Source of the DNA: Ignelater luminosus | Taxonomy: Eukaryota; Arthropoda; Insecta; Coleoptera; Elateridae | DNA: 64,000 bases | NCBI GenBank assembly: GCA_011009095.1 | Contig: VTPC01004850.1 | Span: forward strand, 1-64,000 | Direction: 5' to 3' | Part shown: one piece after another, positions 61,301 through 64,000 of the stretch | Layout of the letters: every line of letters begins with the position of its first letter | Numbering within the stretch: the stretch's first letter is position 1 | The notes under the pieces: model-generated | The model's input: only the letters and a program-made list of their open reading frames with translations | Told to the model about the DNA's origin: nothing | Database searches by the model: none | Program-made: the position numbers and the translations under genes

Positions 61301-64000
61301 GCAAAATATGAAAATCGCGGTAGGTCTTTGAAAATTTGTATACAGGTAGAAAATCGCAGAGGAAACATTTTCTTCTCATGACGTTTTTCAAAATTCGGTC
61401 AAATAAGTTCAATTTTCGGACATTCTTTTTAAAAATGTCAAATTTAATAAGTAATGGAGACCACATGATTACGTTTGATTAGGTTATTTTTGGTTCTGGA
61501 ACAAGCAAAACCTGACGCCGGAAACAAATTTTCCATAAGTCATTCAATAAAAATGGTGCAGACTCTTTGGCCAACACTGTATATAAAGACCTGCTAACTA
61601 GGATTATTTAACTATTTCGTTAGATTATCTTTCGGTGAAATATGTCGATGATTTTTTTCAATATTTGTCTTTTGTTGAATTGAACTCTGTACTACCTTCT
61701 CCAAGCAATTATCGCCTTGGTCGTCTTGGCAGCTGCACTTAGAATCTTCTCGAAAAATATACTTGAAGCCGCCTTGACAATTGCATTTAGAACCGCCTTG
61801 ATAGTTCCTGGCTTGTTGTGTAGGGGTTAACGACTATCACAGATATAATGTGGTAGCCGAGGAGCCTACACAACGATTGCCTCGTCCCATCCCTTGCCCT
61901 AGCATGGCAGTTAACCACCTGAAACCGTCTCGATAGGTCTCGGAACGTTATTTCTAACAACTACTATAGATTTTGGTGTGGTAGTCTGAGAGCGTACGAT
62001 ATTTTTAAAAATACTTCACTTCACTTTCTGTTCCTGTACTGAAGATGAAAAACTGCAAACAGTGTGAGATTTTCAACAACAAACAATTGATCCTCAAGTA
62101 AGACTTTCGTTTTGTTTGAGGTTCATTTGTGAATAAAACTGATTAGAACTGATAAAGAGTTTAACAAAAATTTTTTTTGAATTTTTATATTTCCTGCTAT
62201 TCAATTTTCTCTTTATCAGCATTTAATAAAAGTAATAAATATTTTTACATCTAAAATAATATCTGAAAGGTATGAAGGTAGCCAGAGCTATATTTAAAAT
62301 TAATATAACCCCCATATTTTGAAAGTATTCTTATAATATCTTTTTTATAATTAAGTTACCGTATTTCATTACCCTTTCGATTAAAATTATAATGATTATT
62401 TAATTAATGTTGACTCCTACAGTATATTATTTCATGCTACAGTTATTAATAATCATTTAGGAATTCTTTTTAGGAATGTGGAGGTGTTTCTCTGGAAACT
62501 TTTTTTATATCATTATATATAAGATAATGAAATACTGTTTGGTTTTTCTTAATTTTTCCACTTGTAATATAAACATACTTAATTTAAATTTCGAATTTTT
62601 ATTGCCATAACTGATAATTGTTTTTTTCCTAATTATAATTAATTGCTTGTAAAGATAGATAATGTATCAAAATGTATAAAAAGTATGTTTTGCTTGAAAC
62701 GAACAAAAAACCAATAATTTTTACACGATTTGGAAGCAATGTGTATTAAACCACAGACTACAGAGTAGGAATCTTTATTCCTTTCTGTTTTAATATTGAA
62801 TAGAGAAAAGAATCTGATTTAAAGAAAGAATCTGATAAATTCTATCAGACCATTAACCTTATTATATGAGTTAACATAAAGAATTGCCATTTTTATTTTT
62901 TGGTATTCTATTATTCTCGGAGCTCTGCAATTAATGTGATACAGAGATACTGAAGCTACATTTATATTTTTCATAATTATATTTGATAAATATTAACTTG
63001 AATTTTCCAAATAGGTGCACATAATGTACTTTAGTGGAAACATATAATTGTTGTAAAACTGTTAGCAAAGCGAATAATCAAGGCTTCAATTAATTAGCTG
63101 CCTAATGCTTTATGAACTATGAAATTTCATCATTAAACACGAATAAGAGCAACTACAACATACAACTGACAAATTTTCTGGGTAAAGAGATAAATATGAA
63201 AATATCTGCATACATAGTCATTTATTATTATCATTTTATGTTAATTTTAAAATTTTATTTGAAAGTTTCAAAGTAATTAAAATGAGATTTTTTTTACAGC
63301 TGTAAAATTCGGCCGAATGTCAAAGAAACAAAGAGAAAAAGTAGAAGATGAAGTAAGATTTCACAGGGCACAACTCAGAGCACAGAACGACGCTGCGCCT
63401 GATAGTTCCGTCTTTGAACAACAAACGCCCTCCAGCAGTGACCAATTGCATCATAGCTATAATGGAGGGTAAATTAACTTTTAAATATTTATTTGACAAT
63501 TTAATTGGTGTATTTCATTTTTATTGTATTTAATCTTATTATAATAAAAAAGAGAAATGTTAAGAAATATTTGCCAGATTAATTTGCCCATCAGTTAAAA
63601 CTACCAATTTACAATAAATCACTGTTGTTTCTTAGTTATTTTGCTGTAAACTATATTAATCCATTACTACTTGAGAATTCTTCAAGTAAACAAATAAAAT
63701 AGAAATTTAGTGTTTTTTTTTTGATAATTAAGAGACTAGGCAACCAACGATACACCATTGTGTTTTGTGAGTTGCTCTCAGATCCATATAAAATAATTTA
63801 AAATATTTAAAAACTATAAATGATTTTATTTACTTAGCAAAAATAGTGATGTTTTTTAATTTTCTCTGTTTACTGACTTATAAAGAAATCTTAAGAAACC
63901 AAGATTAGAATTTTTAAAGTACTAAGATCAAGAAGTTGCAACAATTTAATTAAATTTTTTAGGTACGCATATAACAGTGAAGTTGGTACATATACACCAA
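37049..64000 (+). CDS. Hr3: Nuclear hormone receptor Hr3 (ROR family), 5' part of the gene, incomplete
   Basis: Four coding exons (37049-37328, 50516-50743, 63300-63468, 63963-64000) join in one frame and give about 238 residues before the window ends. In order they encode a polyglutamine-rich N-terminal A/B region (residues 1-93), a two-zinc-finger DNA-binding domain (about 101-166), the C-terminal extension and the start of the hinge. The ligand-binding domain lies beyond the window. HR3 is a nuclear transcription factor of the insect moulting cascade. It is induced by ecdysone, binds AGGTCA-type half-sites with an AT-rich 5' extension, and regulates genes such as ftz-f1; that is family knowledge. 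Identity rests on the near-invariant DNA-binding domain and on matching intron phases. The introns are 13187, 12556 and 494 bases. The symbol Hr46 is used in Drosophila. Confidence 0.95.
37169..37285 (+). repeat. CAA/CAG trinucleotide tract coding for polyglutamine
   Basis: This mixed CAA/CAG run inside Hr3 exon 1 is interrupted by proline, serine and leucine codons and ends in 17 uninterrupted glutamine codons, mostly CAA with a few CAG. Such a tract is prone to length variation. Other frames through it give spurious polyasparagine. Confidence 0.9.
37943..38023 (+). repeat. 81-base imperfect hairpin in Hr3 intron 1
   Basis: Two 38-base arms (37943-37980, 37986-38023) pair around a 5-base loop with six mismatches. 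The left arm begins CATTATGTCTTAC, and the inner stem is the perfect 12-mer GAGTTCTAATTT or nearly so. It lies in the sense strand of the Hr3 transcript. A transposon foldback relic is the default explanation; a small-RNA hairpin is possible. Confidence 0.7.
40336..40410 (-). repeat. tRNA-like sequence (tRNA pseudogene or SINE head)
   Basis: On the minus strand TAGTTTAATTAGAAAAGC resembles a tRNA D-arm and A-box. About 30 bases later GGTTCGATCC (complement of 40338-40347) is an exact B-box. The T-stem and acceptor stem do not pair properly and the anticodon arm is poor, so it is not a working tRNA gene. It lies in Hr3 intron 1, antisense to the gene. Confidence 0.5.
42437..42884. repeat. Possible inverted-repeat element with TCTAAT motifs
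   Basis: The left part (42437-42530) has recurring phrases such as ATTTCGTTTAA, GTCTAATGCCC and TTGTCTAATAG. The right part (42820-42884) has the inverse, GCATTAGACGAAACG and AATAGACGAATTG. The pattern suggests a degenerate element with repetitive inverted ends. The boundaries are uncertain. Confidence 0.35.
43079..43215. repeat. Cluster of GACGT/ACGTC palindromes
   Basis: TGACGTCA (43079-43086, the CRE palindrome) is followed by GACGTCA at 43091-43097, TTACGTAT, TATGACGTGAAAAGACGTC near 43135-43153 and AATTCGACG near 43235. The density suggests a repetitive element or a CREB/ATF-type regulatory cluster in Hr3 intron 1. The sequence alone does not decide. Confidence 0.4.
48820..49115. repeat. 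Two-copy direct repeat with ACAT/ACAG tail
   Basis: GGCAGCCATTTTGACCAGGTT...TTTTTGATGTAGAAT is repeated with a period of 124 bases (GGCGGCCATTTTGATCATGTT...TTTTTGATGTAGAAT). It is followed by acatacatacagacagacag (49061-49080) and a small hairpin ACTCCTTCGGAGT near 49099. The arrangement looks like a dispersed repeat family. The class is not recognised. Confidence 0.6.
50516..50743 (+). CDS. Hr3: Hr3 coding exon 2: zinc-finger DNA-binding domain
   Basis: The exon is bounded by an acceptor with a long pyrimidine run (ctttttcag|CC) and a strong donor (GATG|gtaagt), 228 bases, phase 1 to phase 1. It encodes AQIEIIP followed by both C4 zinc fingers. Finger I runs CKVC...CEGC, with P-box [10 protein letters not shown] that reads the half-site. 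Finger II runs CPRNKNC...CQYC, followed by [10 protein letters not shown]. All eight zinc-binding cysteines are present. The sequence is that of the HR3/ROR family and contrasts with degenerate transposon sequence elsewhere in the window. The reading frame would stay open past the donor for 26 residues (GKFINTIKN...) to a stop at about 50812, so intron retention would give a receptor ending just after the fingers. No evidence shows that this happens. Confidence 0.98.
53450..53905 (-). pseudogene. Decayed mariner transposase with the catalytic core deleted
   Basis: On the minus strand the N-terminal part can be followed from about 53900: [32 protein letters not shown], then [11 protein letters not shown] and VCAKxVPLSL. 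These correspond to mariner helix-turn-helix and linker motifs (CLSRTQVFxWxKRF, GRPSTS, ISYGSxxxIL, VxAKFVPRLL). The sequence then jumps straight to [10 protein letters not shown], the third-aspartate region, and ends near 53460 with [19 protein letters not shown], like the usual WxKCIxxxGDYFE tail. The stretch with the first two catalytic aspartates is missing, so this is an internally deleted, frameshifted relic. Family resemblance is by eye. Confidence 0.6.
53995..54125 (-). repeat. SINE-like repeat with tRNA-like head, minus copy
   Basis: On the minus strand it carries a D-arm-like stretch (CTTGAGGAAGAAAGC) and a perfect 5-bp T-arm, GTGGG-TTCGATT-CCCAC (54057-54073), containing a B-box. 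A body follows: GAATTCTGAT, then AATTGGTTATTACTTTGATA. The anticodon arm is shortened. A related copy in the opposite orientation lies at 56815-56965, beyond the hAT element. The two-copy structure and the Pol III promoter-like head support a tRNA-derived SINE. The family name is unknown. Confidence 0.55.
54234..56584 (-). mobile_element. hAT-superfamily transposon, degenerate
   Basis: The ends read CAGGCCTGTAGCCAG on the left and, reverse-complemented, CAAGCACATAGCCAG on the right (11 of 15 identical). The adjoining 8-base sequences GTTAAGGT (54226-54233) and CTTACGGT (56585-56592) agree at 6 of 8 positions, as expected for a worn hAT target duplication. An 11-G run lies just inside each end (54264-54274 and 56539-56549), both on the plus strand. 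The interior carries a broken ZMYM1-like transposase frame on the minus strand. It sits in Hr3 intron 2. Confidence 0.75.
54337..56309 (-). pseudogene. Broken hAT transposase (TTF zinc finger, DUF4371, hAT dimerisation)
   Basis: Pieces follow one another along the minus strand in family order. A TTF-type zinc-finger remnant lies near 56080-56200 ([24 protein letters not shown]). A DUF4371-like part at 55496-55990 includes [32 protein letters not shown] and [12 protein letters not shown]. The C-terminal dimerisation region at 54337-54560 reads [16 protein letters not shown]...ILSALVMI. Lesions include a TAG at 55496-55498, a frameshift near 55030, a TAG at 54781-54783 and a frameshift in the zinc-finger part. 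Proteins of this group are often annotated in insects as ZMYM1-like or 52 kDa repressor-like. This copy cannot make a full protein. Confidence 0.85.
56638..56680 (+). repeat. Tail fragment of the same SINE-like repeat
   Basis: GATAATACTTAATACCTAAT and the following GAGTTCAC resemble the 3' part of the copy ending near 56965 (GATAATACTTAATGCCCTAAT...AAATTCAC). It lies just outside the right end of the hAT element. Confidence 0.4.
56815..56965 (+). repeat. SINE-like repeat with tRNA-like head, plus copy
   Basis: Homologous to the reverse complement of 53995-54125. The two share the ACTTCAG...TTCGCTTG head, CCGAGCTT and the body GAATTCTGAT...AATTGGTTATTACTTTGATAATACTTA. Its anticodon region is longer, so it may be the more complete copy. 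Its T-arm (56878-56894) reads GTGAA-TTTGATT-TTCAC, still fully paired although two stem pairs differ from the other copy. Confidence 0.55.
59922..60280. mobile_element. MITE with inverted repeats of about 120 bases, TA-flanked
   Basis: A 359-base element in Hr3 intron 2. The left arm (59922 to about 60045) and the right arm (about 60155-60280) are close reverse complements, sharing for example CCACATTTCGATGCTCACTA and GATCTCGGAAATTGTAAGAG. The outermost bases are CAGTGTGTCC on the right end (inverted) and CAACATGCCC on the left. TA flanks both sides (59920-59921, 60281-60282). No coding frame is present. Size, foldback structure and TA site fit a non-autonomous Tc1/mariner-type MITE. Confidence 0.85.
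60725..61579. mobile_element. Non-autonomous Tc1/mariner-like element with arms over 260 bases
   Basis: An 855-base foldback element flanked by TA (60723-60724 and 61580-61581). Left end CAGTGTTCGTCAAAAATTC and right end (inverted) CAGTGTTGGCCAAAGAGTC lead into arms at 60725-60989 and 61300-61579. The arms stay alignable throughout, sharing for example CATAAGTCATTCAATAAAAA on one side. About 310 bases of unrelated AT-rich DNA separate the arms. The small minus-strand frames inside look spurious. It starts 443 bases after the neighbouring MITE. Confidence 0.85.
63300..63468 (+). CDS. Hr3: Hr3 coding exon 3: C-terminal extension and hinge
   Basis: The acceptor tttttacag|CT supplies the last two bases of an alanine codon, and the donor GGAGG|gtaaat ends in phase 2. 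The exon encodes [14 protein letters not shown], the basic C-terminal extension that in ROR/HR3 receptors contacts the AT-rich 5' flank of the half-site. [15 protein letters not shown] and then the hinge segment [22 protein letters not shown] follow. This order and wording are diagnostic of arthropod HR3. Intron 2 before it is 12.6 kb, but intron 3 after it is only 494 bases. Confidence 0.97.
63469..63962 (+). other. Hr3: Hr3 intron 3 (494 bases)
   Basis: gtaaat to ttttttag, phase 2, AT-rich, no internal feature seen. It is far shorter than the two upstream introns. Confidence 0.9.
63963..64000 (+). CDS. Hr3: Hr3 coding exon 4, 5' end only (cut by window edge)
   Basis: After ttttttag the frame resumes in the phase required by exon 3 and reads [13 protein letters not shown] before the window ends. 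This is the hinge region that follows SSDQLHH in insect HR3 proteins. The donor partner is 63468. The remaining hinge and the ligand-binding domain are outside the window. Confidence 0.9.

Larger units (their letters stand above)
50744..63299 (+). other. Hr3: Hr3 intron 2 (12.6 kb)
   Basis: GT (50744) to AG (63299), phase 1. It holds most of the transposon remnants in this half of the window: mariner relic, SINE pair, hAT and two MITEs. A GC-richer patch at 61690-61990 has three CGCCTTG motifs and an exact 10-base inverted repeat (61815-61824, 61865-61874). It looks like a transposon fragment but I cannot classify it. About 56.97-59.9 kb and 62.1-63.3 kb show nothing beyond AT-rich sequence. 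Confidence 0.9.

Noticed and set aside
61093-61466. Two overlapping minus-strand frames of 91 and 64 codons
   Set aside because: They lie in and beside the arm of the foldback element at 60725-61579 and look like translations of repeat DNA.
1-64000. CRISPR arrays, operons, ribosomal RNA genes or phage-like defence systems
   Set aside because: No regularly spaced repeats, no compact operons and no rRNA motifs; introns and transposons mark the DNA as animal nuclear sequence.

Overview
The window is AT-rich, intron-dominated animal nuclear DNA, almost certainly from an insect. The one host gene I can support is the nuclear hormone receptor Hr3 (Hr46 in Drosophila, ROR family), on the plus strand. 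Its zinc-finger sequence, intron phases and long introns fit an insect. The order cannot be fixed from this window; a beetle or similar AT-rich genome is only a guess. A 400-base assembly gap lies at 14878-15277.

Layout. 1-33 kb has no host gene that I can recognise. It holds transposon material: a Helitron-like 3' end near 2.2 kb, a GC-rich foldback repeat at 4.2-4.6 kb, an apparently intact DD41D (rosa-type) mariner at 7.9-9.2 kb, a small inverted-repeat element at 18.9 kb, a decayed jockey-like LINE at 25.2-25.9 kb and a LINE 3' fragment at 31.1-31.5 kb. A CpG-rich block at 27.75-28.2 kb may be a promoter or 5' exon. From 33.1 to 35.6 kb, upstream of the first Hr3 coding exon, lie CpG-richer DNA and several inverted-repeat (IR-1) sequences resembling ecdysone response elements. 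One is an exact consensus match.

Hr3 coding exons are 37049-37328 (polyglutamine-rich N-terminus), 50516-50743 (both zinc fingers), 63300-63468 (C-terminal extension and hinge start) and 63963-64000 (cut by the window edge). The splice phases join cleanly (1, 1, 2). Intron 1 (13.2 kb) and intron 2 (12.6 kb) carry a tRNA-like sequence, an 81-base hairpin, a decayed mariner with an internal deletion, a broken hAT element between two inverted SINE-like copies, and two inverted-repeat MITEs with TA flanks and CAGTGT-type ends.

How it fits together. Hr3 is a known ecdysone-responsive early-late gene, so the IR-1 cluster 1.4-3.9 kb upstream of the coding start is the most biologically suggestive signal. 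Most of the rest records waves of DNA transposons and LINEs. I found no evidence for a wholly new gene system.
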